A DNA stretch of 64,000 nucleotides from Homalodisca vitripennis (Eukaryota > Arthropoda > Insecta > Hemiptera > Cicadellidae). The stretch covers positions 68,824,501 through 68,888,500 of the forward strand of contig NC_060215.1 of the NCBI RefSeq assembly GCF_021130785.1, read 5' to 3'. Each line of letters starts with the position of its first letter. Position 1 is the first letter of the stretch. The notes under the pieces are model-generated. The model did no database searches. It saw nothing but the letters and a program-made list of their open reading frames with translations, and had not been told where the DNA came from. Both the position numbers and the translations under genes were made by a program. Below are positions 35,701-50,700 of this stretch, piece after piece.

Positions 35701-38700
35701 TCCAAGGCCATCCAAAAAACTACAAAATATCTCATATTTTAATTTTGTACCATTTTATACATGTATAAACTTATGGCAATTTAATGTTTTTATTGGATGA
35801 ATAGGAGTTGTTTCGATCTAAACAAAAGCATGAAGCAAAAGAAAACACAATGGTTAAAGGGATTTATGTTGAAACTGTTTTTCATGGTACAAACTTAAAA
35901 TTAGGTTTTACGAGAGTAAAAACTGCAAAATTAAGTCCAAAATTTCTATGGAAAGACTTTGTGTCCAGTGTTCGATTATTTAAAAAATAAGTTTATTAAA
36001 GTTTTCAGAACTAAATCTTTTTTTTACAAAATAAAAACAGGTAATTTGGTTATAGAAAAAGTTTGTTTTTATGTACTTGTAAGAATATTAATTTTCTTAA
36101 GAGTATCACCATTTTAATTAAAAGCTGTTACTTGTCTAAATAAAAAAAGTAACAAAAACATAAATGTGTATCTGTATTTAGTAATACCTTTACAAAATGT
36201 ATTGTGGAACATACTCTTGGAGACGAATTGTTCACTCTTAGATATTGATAAAGTAAAAAACGGGTAATAAAGTTATTTTTACTGCATTAAGCAATTTAGG
36301 ACAACAAATTTCTAAGAAGTAATTGTATGAATATCTATTTGTTTACTGGCTTTTGTAACAATGATTCTGAAAACAGAGAAGACCCTCTGTTTAATAACAG
36401 GTACTCACATTTTTATGTAGAAAAATTCATGATAAGGACTTTTGACAAATGTTGTCTATTAGGAAATTATGTGAAAAAAATGGAGATTGAAAATGTAAAA
36501 TTGAAAATTTTGATATGAAAGGAATAACTTAAATATAGAATGTTTAATTTTTTTTTTAATATTAATCATTGAACATTTATCTTTTAATTTCCATGGGTTT
36601 ATTTATAATAAAGCCAAATATTATTACTGCAAAATTTTATTTGACGATAATATGGTTAATGCATCTAACATATCTCCCTGCATGAATAAAATAATCATAC
36701 CTATCTCCATATGTATTTAAATTTAATATTTTGTATTGAGCGTACAATTAATTAGTTTAAAAAATACATAATTTACTTCCAGTCAGCAATGAATTTGTCT
36801 TAAGAACACAATTTTTACTTTTAGTAATGTAAAACTGGGGAGTATAAGTTTTTATTGTTTATTTTAGTATAATCTCATCAAGGTTTTAACCCGTAACAGC
36901 TCAGTGTAGCCATATGGACACTGTTGTATGCTTAGTACTTTCACAGAATATGTTCACAATCTGTATTAATATGGACTGTAATGGGTTAAAATGTATACTA
37001 CATTTCATATAATATATATTGTATATGTCACTGGTAAATAATTACAAACGTTGCAATTTTATGTTTGCAGATCATTTCACAGCAAAGTTGTCAGTGCGAA
37101 TGACTAACGGACCAGATTTTGTGGCAACTAACTTCACATTTTTCGACTGCAACACGTATAGCTCTTGCACACAGTGTGTATCCTCATCATTTCCCTGCGA
37201 TTGGTGTGTGGACGGCCACCGGTGTACACACGACACTGCGGAGAACTGCCGTAACGACATCCTTGTCACAGGCGTCAGTGTAAGTTATCCTGCTGGCACA
37301 CTTTCGCTTTGAGTTTTCTTTTAGGCATTCGAATTGATAATTATCGTAATATAAACTTTTAATGACAATTCAAAGTCAAGTTTTAATTTTAATTAAAATT
37401 AAATTACTTAGTTCCATAATGAAAACTTATCCAAATGTGTTATGGTTTAGTTTAAAGTATAATAATAACAATTTGAATTGATTACTAAATTCATCCTCTC
37501 TTTATTTGTACTCTTTTACAGTCAACTAGTCATTTTTTAGTATTTGTAACTGTGTTATGCTCAGAGCTCATGGTGAGCCACTATGATTTAATAGCTATTT
37601 GAAATAGTTAATTTTCTTGGTTGTTAATTATGTCTATTGTGTCTTTCAGAGGATAGGGCCGAGTTACCGCAGTGGGCCAGGATTCTGCCCAACTATCAAT
37701 GCCACATCTGGAGGTTCTACTGAGATTCTTGTGTCGTCAGGACTCAAGAAGAGTCTCAGAGTCAAAGTCCATATAATTGGGGTAAGTTTGGGTTACATAG
37801 GTACATTACAGGGTGATTTTGTGATAACGGTACAAATTTAAAGGTATTGCAAAATAAAAATATAAGGAATTAGAAATTACCCAATCCTGTTATTTTTTGT
37901 TTTGTTTTCAAAATCTATATATTCTATATTGTACAATTAATCAATGTGCTTTCATCTGTTTTACAAAGCGGTTTTAATTACACAATCAGTTTTAAAAATT
38001 CATAAATTAACATTATTGTTGCTGAATGCATCTAAAATTAGCGAATAAACGGTTTTCAGGAAATATCATTATATAACTATTGATCATAAATATGCATAAA
38101 GTATTCTCGTGTTGATAATAATACTATTATGGTGTTTTTTTACAGCAATTTATAGTACAAACCAGGTTTGTATGCCAGTTCAACATTGAGGGACGGGTAA
38201 CAAGTGTGAATGCTAACCTCCTTGGAGACACTATCTATTGTGAGAGCATGGAATTCTCATACACCTCTAAGGCGCCCAACATCACAGCAACGTTTGCTGT
38301 CATCTGGGGTGGCTCAAAACCATTGGACAACCCGGACAATATCCATGGTATTTATTGTTTAAATATCAAATGTGGCTTGTTATATAATCTATTAAACAAA
38401 CAAATAAAAATCTCGGTAGTGTTGATCTTAAAAAGGTCAAAACAATCTGTAAAACATTTCATACAATAAGTCTAAATACAAATAATGTATTTTGTTTTAA
38501 GTTCATACACACAATTTGAAGTATCATACAATTACAAAATACAGTAGCTACTTCACAATTGCAGCAAAAATCAATACTATATACCAATGAACTTAGTATG
38601 AAAAGTTCTGTATTAAAAGTGGTATTTACATCTTATATTTATGCACACACCACATTGCATTATTTACTACTTCAGAGCATTCCCATTATATTGCCTTAAA

Positions 38701-41700
38701 TATGTTAACTGTCACGTCATATGTTTCTTATGGCCCCTTGAACATATGTATTGTTAACTTTTTCCATGTTTTCTAGAAATAGGCACCCAATTCCTCCCAA
38801 AGTTCTAAATTTAAGTTTTTTTATGATAAATATCAATGGAGGAAGGTTTTTAATATGTCAAATTTAAGTTCATAGTGTGGAGTAATCAATGTGAAATGGC
38901 TTGTGCTGTTTTTTATTATTGTCTGACTTCAAAATGTTAGGATTTGTCTTCTTTGAACTTTGTCACATAAGAACAATGTTAAACATGTAAACTTTTTAAA
39001 TGTGAAGTACAATTTGAAGTACAATTTTTTCACATGGAACTGTTGCGTTCATATTTTTTTAGTAATAAAACATTGTAGTAAAAATACGATGTTTGTTGGA
39101 AAAGTATCTGGCTTCCTATTTTTCTTTGCTACACCCAGTCAGTAACTCACAATGCTTTGCTTTGTATGTTGTTACATGTGTTTACCTTGTATTTCACTAT
39201 GACTGAACGCCTTGAGCAAATAGTTTGCAACAAGTTTTGCCAGAGACAATCTCTATGACACAGAAAGCTTCTGATGATGAGTCTATAGATTATACTCAGA
39301 TAAAAGAGTGCTTTAGGCAATTCATAGATTGTTGCAGTTGGTCTGTGCAATGAACAAAAATCCTGCAAAAATTTAATGTTTTGTGTGGCAATAAACAAAA
39401 ACCATCGATTGACTATGAGAGTTGGGAGAAGACCTTGGTGTTTTAAAATTTGCAGTTTGGAAATTTTACATTACGATTTTAAAATGATCCATATTTGTGC
39501 AAAATTTGTTCCTTATATAAAATTGGATAGAACAATCTGGATTTTTTAAGATAATGACTGGGATATGTTTAAAGAAGATTTTACTGTTGAAGAGACATGG
39601 GTTTTTCAGTCTATGACCTTGAAACAAATACTTAATCTTCACAATGGAAGACTCATGAAAAGTAATGGCCAAAAGAACCAAGACAAATCAAACCAATGCT
39701 CACAGTTTTTTTTTTTTAAATCAGGACAGTGTTATTCATCACAAATATGCTCCACAAGGTCAGAGAGACAACAAAGAACATTATATTGATGTAATAAGGC
39801 AGCTACGAGATGCAGTGTGAAGGGAATAGTGTGAACTGTGGGCAAATCATGATTGGATCCTCCATCATGACAATGTGCAGCTCATTCATAAAATCTTATT
39901 CAGCACTGTTTAGCGAAGCACAGTATCAAATAGCTCCAACTGCCTCCTTACAGTCCTGACATATTTCCATATGATTTCTGGCTCTTCCCATAGGTGAAAA
40001 ATATTTGAGGATGTAGACTAATTAAACAAAATTCAATGAGAATTTTATCTTTAATATATAAAGGCTTGTTAACTGATATCCAATTTTACAAGATAATGTA
40101 GTTTTCAAGCTTTTCTATAGAAATTACCAATCTCTATGTAACAATACCCAAAATAGTCATGGTGTTATCTAGGTGAAAATAGTTGAATGGAAACAAAACA
40201 GTTTTTTTTTTAGTTTACTTTTAAGTGGATATGTATCTATTGTATTAAATTCTACGTTGTACACTTTTGCCAGCAAAATGTTAAAACACTTAATGATGTG
40301 TTCCAGTGGTGATTTACCGGTGCAGAGAGATGGCGGACAACTGTGGGATGTGCCTGGCATTGGCTGACAAGTTCGCATGTGGCTGGTGCCAGGTATCAGA
40401 CCGGTGTGAGGTGAGTGAGCAGTGCGATCGTGGTGGTGGTGTGTGGCTCAACCGCAACCACACCTGCCCGAACCCTGAGGTGACATCCTTCACTCCTCAG
40501 CTGGGGCCATGGGAGGGTGGCACAAACATCACCATCGAGGGCATCAACTTGGGAAAGACCTATCAAGACATTTACGGCGGTGTTGAAGTTGCTGGTCTGC
40601 CTTGCGAACCATACGAAGAACTGTATGAAAAAACAAAACGCATAGTCTGCCGAGTTGATAGTCCAGGAACGAATGTCATGCGACGAGGCCCTGTTGTGGT
40701 TCGAGTGGAAGATTTCCGAGGGGAGAGCAAACAAACATATGAGTTTGTAGATCCCAGTTTGGAAGCTATCTCTCCCAAATTTGGTCCGAGATCTGGAGGT
40801 ACTCTGCTGAAAATTCAAGGCAACTATATGAACGCAGGTTCTCGAATTCAGGCATCTATTGATACTCTACCCTGCGACATTATTTCTACCAGTCCTAATG
40901 AAGCTTTATGTATCACCAGTGCATCTGATCGGCAGCGCAGTGGCAAAGTTAAGATGAAATTCGATAAAGGTGATCGCTCATATGACAAAGAACTGTTTGA
41001 ATATGTGGAAGACCCAACTATTGAATCTGCAGAATCTGGAGTTGCTAGCCAGGTAAATACAAATGTAGTTTTATTTATTATAAATCAAGGAGGTTTAGCT
41101 AAATTTAACTAAAACAAATTAATATTATTTGATATTAATTTAGCCCATTGCAATCCATTTACTTTACTTTTCTGCATTTATATTGTAGTCTGAATTAGAT
41201 CAGGCAAAAATTAAAGACAAATTTGTTGATATTGTGCATTTTTCCTTACTTCTAATTACTACAACTGGATATCTTATTAAGTTTATCTTCACAGTATTGT
41301 TAAGTCCAAGACACCAATTTTCTACTTAAATGTTTCAGTATGTTTGACCTAACCTCATTGTCATCTTTCATTTTAAACATTTGTTTCATTTTAAATTAAA
41401 AATAAGGATAACTATTCTCCTTGGATAAACTTTCACAGACTACTATCTTCATTATTATTTGGAGATTCCCAACATCTTTTAATCACTAAAAATTACTTAT
41501 TTCAACATCAAGCATTGGACACAGACATCGGTTATGAAATACGAAAATAAACATCAAAGAATTGAAGTTGTATTTGTAGTAAATATCGTATGTGAAACAC
41601 AGTGAAGTTATGTCACCAAGATCTAGCACCAATTTCATCAAACCATTGTTGTTGTTCACTTGGTACAAGAAGCTGAGTAACCTCTCATTGTAACTTAGTT

Positions 41701-44700
41701 CTAAAAGGAACTTTGCATTCCTTCAGGATGGGATAGGATGGGGGAATGAGCAGCCTCTTGTCGAGATCCCATGTTACATTCACCATGGAGAGATAAAAGG
41801 CACTATCTCAGTCATGTCACTTGGGAAGAAGGGGAGGCTAGCTCTGTTCCAGTATCTTCCAATCAAAGCGGGCAGGAACGACAGTATTACCTCATGTTTA
41901 GGCTTGCAAAAATCTTTAAAACTAAGGGAGCTCCACTCATTCCAACAGTCATCCTTTGTAGTAAACTAAACCTGTTTTATCCCAATATCTTGACATTTTC
42001 GGTTAGGGATGTGCCGCTCTTTGACATTGTTGAGTTGCCAAAATGTAAGCGACACACTGGTTTAAAAACAATAAAACGTGACAAATTAAAGCGTTTAAAA
42101 ATTCATGAGAATGAAAACAATGTAGAACTAAGTAAAATTTCTAATGCGCTAACAATTTTGTACATGTACAGATTACAATTTAAAATGTCTCGTCTACATA
42201 TTATGAAGTAAGTCTTGTGAAGTAATCAAGTTAAAGGACATACTTTGAGATTGACAGTATAAGAAACAGTCAAAATGTTTAAGTCTTACCATTTTTTCTC
42301 ATATATTGCACTTCTATCACTTAATCGTCCTAAACAATGTTGGAAACAAACCACACAACCATATCCTTACTAGCAAGAAACAAGAAAAATGGTTACAACA
42401 AGGTATACAGAATACAAGGTATATTGGGAATTACAGGGAATTTTGGAAAATTAGGGAAATGAAAAGAATTGGCACAGAACAGTGTGAACAAACACTCTTA
42501 GTTTAGTGCAAGTAAATCAAGTAACAGAGTGTGGTACAAAACAATGAAACCTCATAAACTGTGAACAGATAACTTTTGACTACTGAATCAGATTAAATTA
42601 CTTCAAAATATAAATCCAATATTTGGGAATAATTTGAAAATCTCTGATTTTAGATTTGGAATAGGTGATGATTATTGTTTATCAGTTAAAACTAAATAGT
42701 AAATTTTACCTAAGTATTATATCTGGATTGAACTGTAGTATAGAGACATGTCCTTTACCCTAGGAAATATTCATTGTATAGGTATGAAAATAATACCGTC
42801 CCATTGTATGGTATGATATTTTTTTTTTAAAACATCCTTACTACATTTTAAACTTACCTTTTGTTATGTCTGCTTTTGGACATATACAGTAAAATAATGA
42901 ATTTTTTCAGCTCAAAATCCCCAAAGGTATTCCAGCTGGGGGCATACTTATAACCGTGACAGGAAAGAATCTTGCCTATATCCAGAATCCTCAGATGTAT
43001 GTTTACTACAACGGCAAAATCTTTCTCAGTGTAAGTAGATCATTTTAAGTAATTTGACAATAGAGGATAGTTGTATTAGGATATATTATAATTTTCTCTT
43101 TAAAATTTTTTTAGTAAATGATTATTGTTATAGAACATAAAAAACTGATGATGAAATAATTTAATAAAATAAAGTATAAACGAAAAAAGTTTTCAAAGTA
43201 GGGCCTACATTATAATTTACTGTGGATTAAATTCTTAAATAAACTGCCTTTAACAAATTGAGGTAAATGAAGTATTTGTTTATTTCCACAAAGTACATAA
43301 TGAAAGTTTATAATGTACAAAGAAAATTAGGTTTGTGGTTATAAGCATAAGGCTTTTTATATTTCTTGAATTAATATGATTTTATATCATTTGAAAGATG
43401 ATATAAATCTCAATTCATTTAACATTTAGTTTTTTGCATTTTATTTTTAAAATGTTGTAAAATAAAATACAACACTGGATCTCTACTGCTTCTATAAATA
43501 AATAAATTTGTTTGGTGCTTTATAGAAATGCAATGTGAGAAGTAATTCGCTGATGAAGTGCTACTCTCCTGAGATCAACATAGGGAATGCAGATTTGGAT
43601 GCAGAACATCCAGAGAAGCTAGAGTATGGATTCAAAATGGATAATGTGGCCGGTGTACAGAACCTAACTCGGTTCAGCTTTCATCCATTCACCTTGTACC
43701 CCAACCCGGTGTATGACAAGTTTGACGAGGAAGTCAAATATTACAAGAGTGACTACCTGACCATCAACGTGAGTATAGTTAACATTTACAATTGGCCACT
43801 ACTAAAACCACTAATATAGGTTTTACTTTCGTACATACTGTTTCTTCATACTAGTAACATTTGCATGATTACAGAAACACTCAACAAATACATTATTTTT
43901 TAATGATTTTCAACTGTAATTATAGTTATACAGAATTAATATTTATATCTACAATTCGACTGTTAATTAATATTGAAATTTTCTGTTTATTTTTATATTA
44001 TTCATAACAATATAAATAGGAGGAAATTAGTCATTCACTTAATGAAGATTACTTATTGCTGTTGAATTTACAGGCAGCCTAAACTAAACTATGTTCCCAA
44101 ATGTTTCATGTTCCCCATTTTCTTCTTAATTCCTGTACACGGTGTAGAACAGCCTACATTTCCGAACCTGAATTAAGAAGTGTCATCTGCTTAAATCTTA
44201 AAATAATAAATATTTTCATTTACATAACATTTTTGCTATCTCCTGTTTTAAAATGTTTTTATGTTTGTGACTTTTTCAAGGGTCAACACTTGGATAGAGC
44301 ATGTCAAGAGGCAGATGTGAAGGTAAAAATCGGTAATGCCGATTGCAATGTAACATCATTATCACGACAGCAGCTAACTTGTCGACCACCCCCAACCCAG
44401 CCCCTGGATAGCCATGACAACCAAAACATTGAGCCAAACAGTCTCCCGGAGGTTGTGGTGAGTAAGCTGGTTTAATCAAGTATTGTGAAAATTAAATACT
44501 AAACACAACTTGTATGAATTTTTTACTTCATCAGAAGGTAATTAATCCTTCTGCTTCATAGGAATACAATACATCTGTATCCCATGATTGAGACAAGGGG
44601 CCCCAGTATTATAGAATAACATATATATGTGGACAAAGTTTTTTTTATATAGATATCATGTGTAGTAAGGAAACAATCATATACTGTAACGCCTTTAAGT

Positions 44701-47700
44701 AACCAAAATTTAAGAGAGGAAAACTCAATTAAATTTACACTATTGTAAGCTACAATTCAAACTAAGTGAATTATACTTAAAAATGTAATTATAGTGAGCA
44801 TTGCCAGTCTGCTCAAAACTGAATGTTTTCATCAAAACTAGCAAGCAGTGAAATAAATATTCTTTATGTTACACATGTGACATTTATTAATTGTATTCAT
44901 TATAAGCTGAGACCACTTGTTTTGGCTTTTAAATTTATATAAGCAGAAAGTACTAAATAACAAGTAATGGAAGTACAGAATGTAAATTGAGTGTAGAGCA
45001 CAAGACAGCTTAATTATTTTTATTAGTTCAACTGTTAAAAGTTGCACATCAAGAAATGGTAAACATTACCTTTGTACACCATCAGTAATTATTCGTTTTC
45101 TCAGTATGAGGCTTATGAGAGGATTATGAAGATCCTTCTGTAAACTTATGTTATTACATTTAATTGAATTCTTGAGGCGGCAAAGTCATTTAATGTAAGG
45201 AAAATTGGCACTTGCACAGCACTACAAATGGCATTCGTTTAATGGAAAATTTCTCAAATCTGGATGTGGAATAGGATAATGTTGTACACACAATTCACAA
45301 ACAAAGATGAATCAAAACTGTGATGGTAATTAATACAAATATAACCTTTAATTAAGCCATAATTCTCTGGCAGTCTCTGACATTATTTTGAGTCTTGAGT
45401 GTAAACTTTGAACCACTAAAATATTATCAAGGACCATCCATATTTAATGTTTTACCTTGTATAATGTATACTGGTGAACCTATTAAATATACAGATTATT
45501 TCCTTATCAGAATTAATATTAAAAACAGCAAATTATTAAAATCTAATTAGCATTTGTAAAAAAAATATATAAATCGGTACATATATCCAGTATTCTTTTT
45601 TCTTGTATTCAGAACACTAGTGAAACTTTAGAGATATAAGTTTTTTATCATCAGTAAGTTACATGTTAAAATATTAGGGTGAAAAGAATAGTGTGACAAT
45701 GACACAAGAATAATAAATTAACATTGGTTCTTGGTTATTGCAGAAATGTTTGTTACTTAAGTAAGTTGTGGACAGTATTAAAAAATTGTTACATCAAATT
45801 TTAAAACAATAAAAATTGCAGTAAGTTAAAGAAACTTTCAAAATCGAACAAGTAAACGTTTAAAGAGCCATTAAGACTTTTTCAATGATTACTTTATTTC
45901 TCATAATACTAATTCTGGAAATACTACAATTCTAGACCAGAATAAGTACCAATTTAAAGCTGACTATTCTTTTCTAGTTCATTAAAATCTCCCTAGTAAA
46001 TCCTTAACTAATTAATATTTTTTTAACTATTAAATCTTATATCTCTCAAGTGAAAACTAGTATTTGACCTGAATTTTTAAAGTTTCTTGAGGTTGGTCGG
46101 TTATAAAATTATTTTTCATTTTTAATCATGGTTGTTTTTGTACTTATTTAATGCTCAAAATCATTTTAAAACATTCAAGTGAAATTGTATTAGATGCTCA
46201 CAATACTATACATATAAAAGAAAACATACACAAAGTGTTGTAACTTTAAAAAAACAAAACCTTTATATTGTGTTAAATAGTTTCTTATAGCAATACTAAT
46301 AATTATGTTTTAAAGTTAAATATGGCATTAGATAGGACAATTTCTCTATAAATAAAAAAAATATTAAATACCATTTTATACACGTATTTCTTATTTCTGG
46401 ATTTAATTTTAAAATTGTCTTAGTTGCTTGCTGTACGTTTGAAAATTCTTATGGCTATTTATTATTTTTTAATTGTTGGTTACTTAGTACAAATCAATAT
46501 AAACTATTTGTAGCCCTATGGCAAAAAGGGTATAAATTTTAATATATTAAATTAAAAGTTTTTGGTTCACCAGATCCAATTAGTTTGATTTTATCAGTTT
46601 AAGCATCCCAATTTTTTTTCTCTTTTCAATGTTCTACCTGATTATTTTGATATACGTCTTTAGATGAACAATGCCCACAACATTCCTCAGTCCAGCAGAA
46701 ATCAACAGCTTGGGTTGTGTTATGACATCAGTTGGGGTACAACAAGGAAGCCAAAGTTTATTCTTTAATTGTGTCATAGTTGCACTTGGTAAAAACAGTA
46801 TGATTATTATTGCAATAAAGGTATCTGTATAAAAATTGCTCACCAATACCATATTTTAATGGGTTTATTAGCAAACATTGAATAGATTGGAGAGGTTTAG
46901 TGTTGCACACATAATTGACTCCTATAATAATTAGTAAAATAAATAATTAATTAAAAATAAATGTTTTTAGCATACTTTACAAAGAAAATGTATAATACCT
47001 TACTTTTAAAAATCCTACTATCCCTCCTTGTATGGCTCTCCAGAAGAATACGCAAAATACCTGTTTTACTATTGATAACAATAAGAAATTGTACAAACTG
47101 AGTAACAATAATGCAATCTTTTGGCTGGTTAGTTATTACATTTTTTTATGTTGGTGATGCTGAAAGACTTTTAGCTTTTGGTATTACACATTTTTGTGGA
47201 AAAGATTGATTCAGTAGGAATGTTGAGTTCAGCTCCTTTTCATCTTCCGTTTAGTGCAGCATCTGAAACTTGATGTTTCAGATGGACAAGGACTCCAAAT
47301 TCCATGAGTCAAGTCTGTTACAGTGTCAAATTTCAATCGTTACACTAAGCAGAAGGTGAAAAGGAGCTGAAATAAACATTCGCTTTTGATATTATCTGTT
47401 TCAAGCTAAATTGGTTACACCTTTAAAGAAATAATTGTTGTTAGACAACGGATTATAACAACTAAGCAACTGTGTTTAGATCTACACAAATTGCCTTATC
47501 TATGACTCTTTCAGTTATTTGAAATCCAGCGTATCTAGTTTTGAGAAACGCAAATTTACTTGATTTTATTAATGTGTTTTGGGGTAAATAGGTGATGGTC
47601 GGTGCTAGTGGTGCATTGCGATACACTATTGGTCGCCTCAGTTACGAGTCACCTACCGACATTAATGGCCCACTCAGCAAGCCAGCCCTGTTTGGAGTGA

Positions 47701-50700
47701 TTGCAGGCATATTGCTGCTTCTTCTAGTTTTTGTCGCATTCCTTATTGCTTATCGTCGCAAGTCTACTGAGAGCAACAGAGTTCTCAAGAACATGCAAGA
47801 GCAAATGGATATTCTAGAGTTGAGAGTGGCTGCAGAGTGTAAAGAAGGTAATGTATTGCTGTCCTATTTTTTTCTCTTTTGGATTTTTCTCTAGCACTGT
47901 GTACATTTATTGTTATGCATTGGAATCAAATAATGTTAAAACCTGTACAGCAAGACTATTATAATAACATAATTTATATTCTCTATTTTATTTCTCACTG
48001 AGTGTTTAAAAATATAAGGGTATGGAGGGAAATTTTTAATAATTTTGAATACATATAAAATAATATTCAATAGGTATTGGATAATTTTTTAAATCTTAAT
48101 AATATTTAGTAAAATATCTGACAAAGTGTTAAATATTTTAATATTTAAAAAGATATAAACCACTGCTATTTTAATTGCACTACAGAAATCGAGCACTTAA
48201 TAAATAACTGGGTTCTTAAAATGGAGTTTATATTCACTAATTAAGGCTTGGCCTTGAAAGAAGATATTAACAATCGAATACAGTTTTTACTTTTTATGCC
48301 ATAAAGGACGTTAAAAAGTTTCTGTAGCTAACATTTACAGCAATTATTTATAAATTTAAATTAACTATTGTCAAATTTTATTCTTACAGTATTATAATTA
48401 TTACAATTTATTATGGATTAAATTGAATCAGATAACATGGGCTGATTGAGATTCTCTGTTCTTTGAACTGGCTATTCTTGTTTCCTCAGGTCTTTCTACC
48501 AAATTCTAGTACTCATACTTTCCATTTTAAAACATACTTATTTTATAAAGAAATATTGACTTTCAGTTCCACCAACTCTCAGCAGTATGTACTAAGGACC
48601 AGAGATAATTTAACCCGTTTAGTGCCAACGATGTATGAAAAACTACAGAGAAATGCCAATGTTTGTATATACGGATGGATGTTCACTGTAAAAATTCTAC
48701 TTCATTTTGTTATATATTATAATTTTTGTTGTATATAAACAATCAGAATGAACCAAATTACAATAAAAAATATTTATAGCAATTTTACAAGATAATTAGA
48801 TGTTTAGTTTAAACTTAGTGTAAAACAACCAAAAAGTAGAAGTGTTGCTTTCTAAAAAAAAAAAACAACATTACTTCTATAGTTTTAAAAATATTAATCA
48901 AACCTTTTTATGGTTGTATTTAGTTTAATTTTCTCTTCCCTTTTTCAATTGATTTTATGTTTTATACTAGAGTAATTTTTTAAAGTTCTATTAATCATTT
49001 GAAACTGAAAAAATATATACTGTATATTTATATTTTTGTATTTCAGTACTCTGTGATAGCCTGTGTATTTTATAAAATGTATTTTAACCTTATGAGTTGA
49101 GATTATGCCTACAAGAAAAGGTGAAATCCTAGGTTTCCACAAAAAGTAGTGTTATCTTTACAGGATTTTTCATAATAAAATCACTTTTGTTGTATGTGCA
49201 CAATTATAGTTGTTGTACATAGTAGGCTAGTATCAGTTGTTTTGAGGATTTTTTTTCAAGTGCTAGTTTGCATACAAAACTGGAAAAGTGTTCAAAAATA
49301 TTCTGGTAAGAACAATTTGCGTTTTTTTTTTTTAAATATAATAAATTAGCATTATATTAATGTTTTATATTTTTTTAACTAAATAATTTATCTGTAAACA
49401 AAATAAAATAAAAATAAAGAGCCTATCTAAAACTATTTTGATTTTATGGATATTGTAGTATTTTTTGGTCGAACGTTTTTTTATCTTGCTCGGGCACTGA
49501 AAGGGTTAACCCTTTGACATGGTTTTTTTTCAGCGTGTGTGGAGACTGCTACAGTGGGACATTCATATCATATGATTTTTTCCATTCAAATACTCCTAAT
49601 GAAACTTTCAATAAATGTAATATAATAAGTTTATTATTTAATTAATGTTGTATGCTTTTATTTTATTTTATTTATTACTATCAGACAACAAAGAAATAGT
49701 CTATGCAGTGGCCTATGTCGCTATCCTGAACTGTCATTTTGTCAACTTATCATTGCTTTGAGATTTTAAACATACCACAATATTAAACATGTTTCTAAAG
49801 AAAACTGAATATTACTAATGTAAATAATCCACAAATATGTTTGATAGAACAATTTCATTCATGCTCTGTTTACTCATGCCGGCATAACAACCAGATGCTA
49901 ATAAGATAACCAGAATGAAAAGCAATACGAACATACGTTCCTTGTTTTGTCTACAATGTTCTATTATATATACTTTGTCAGAATGATTAAAAAATTGGCT
50001 TTAGGATAGAACCACATGATGTACTGTCATTTTATGTTATGTGGACGTCAAACGAATTGATGAGGTTGTAAGTTGAAGCATCCATATAACATCAGATTAC
50101 AAAAAGGGGATGTAAGGAAAATTAGTTGGATCCAGTTGTTACAGTTAGAATCACTTAATGGCATTGTTGTGGATCTGCAATACAGATCGGAGCATCGTAT
50201 TAATATTTATTTCTCTCTCAACGGCAAACACCATTTTAAAACACATTGCTTTATACAAGATTAATTGAACACATTTCAATACCTACTATGAAATTTTCTT
50301 TAATGTAAATAATATTAAATGCCAGTTAGCGAATAATTGAATCATATGATAGAACTGAAATATCAAGGACGTGACGTAATCAAGATATAGTTTTTGATTA
50401 CTGGTTGTTCTGATAACATACAGGAATTGTACAATTTTATTTATGATTTCATAAGTCTTAATTTGTCATATTGAGTTGTTTAATAGTAACACTATAGTAC
50501 AATTATTGAACAATGTTTTAACTGTGAAATTTAATGTTCCATGCAGCGTTTGCTGAGTTGCAAACTGAGATGACTGACCTGACGGGTGATTTGACGTCTG
50601 GAGGAATTCCATTCCTGGACTACCGCACCTACGCCATGAAGATCCTGTTCCCTAGCACTGAAGACCATGCAGTCTTACAGTGGGAGCGGCCTGAGCTGTT

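Larger units (their letters stand above)
33847..37070 (+). other. Plexin intron 5
   Basis: This 3.2-kb intron carries two hammerhead-like, Penelope-type pieces (34,372-34,412 and 35,145-35,362). A pair of TTAA-bounded ends at 36,886 and 36,985 (ttaacccgtaac and gtaatgggttaa) may be a tiny piggyBac-type remnant. Open frames at 35,591-35,990 look random. Confidence 0.7.

Noticed and set aside
36884..36990. Possible tiny piggyBac-type MITE between two TTAA sites
   Set aside because: Only about 10 bp of inverted similarity (ttaacccgtaac and gtaatgggttaa). Too little to claim an element.
38273..38469. Read-through of plexin exon h past 38,347
   Set aside because: The frame stays open by chance into the intron. 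Phase and family alignment require splicing at 38,347.
41771..42211. 146-codon open frame inside plexin intron 9
   Set aside because: Basic, low-complexity tail with no known motif. It lies inside an intron whose flanking exons join perfectly without it.
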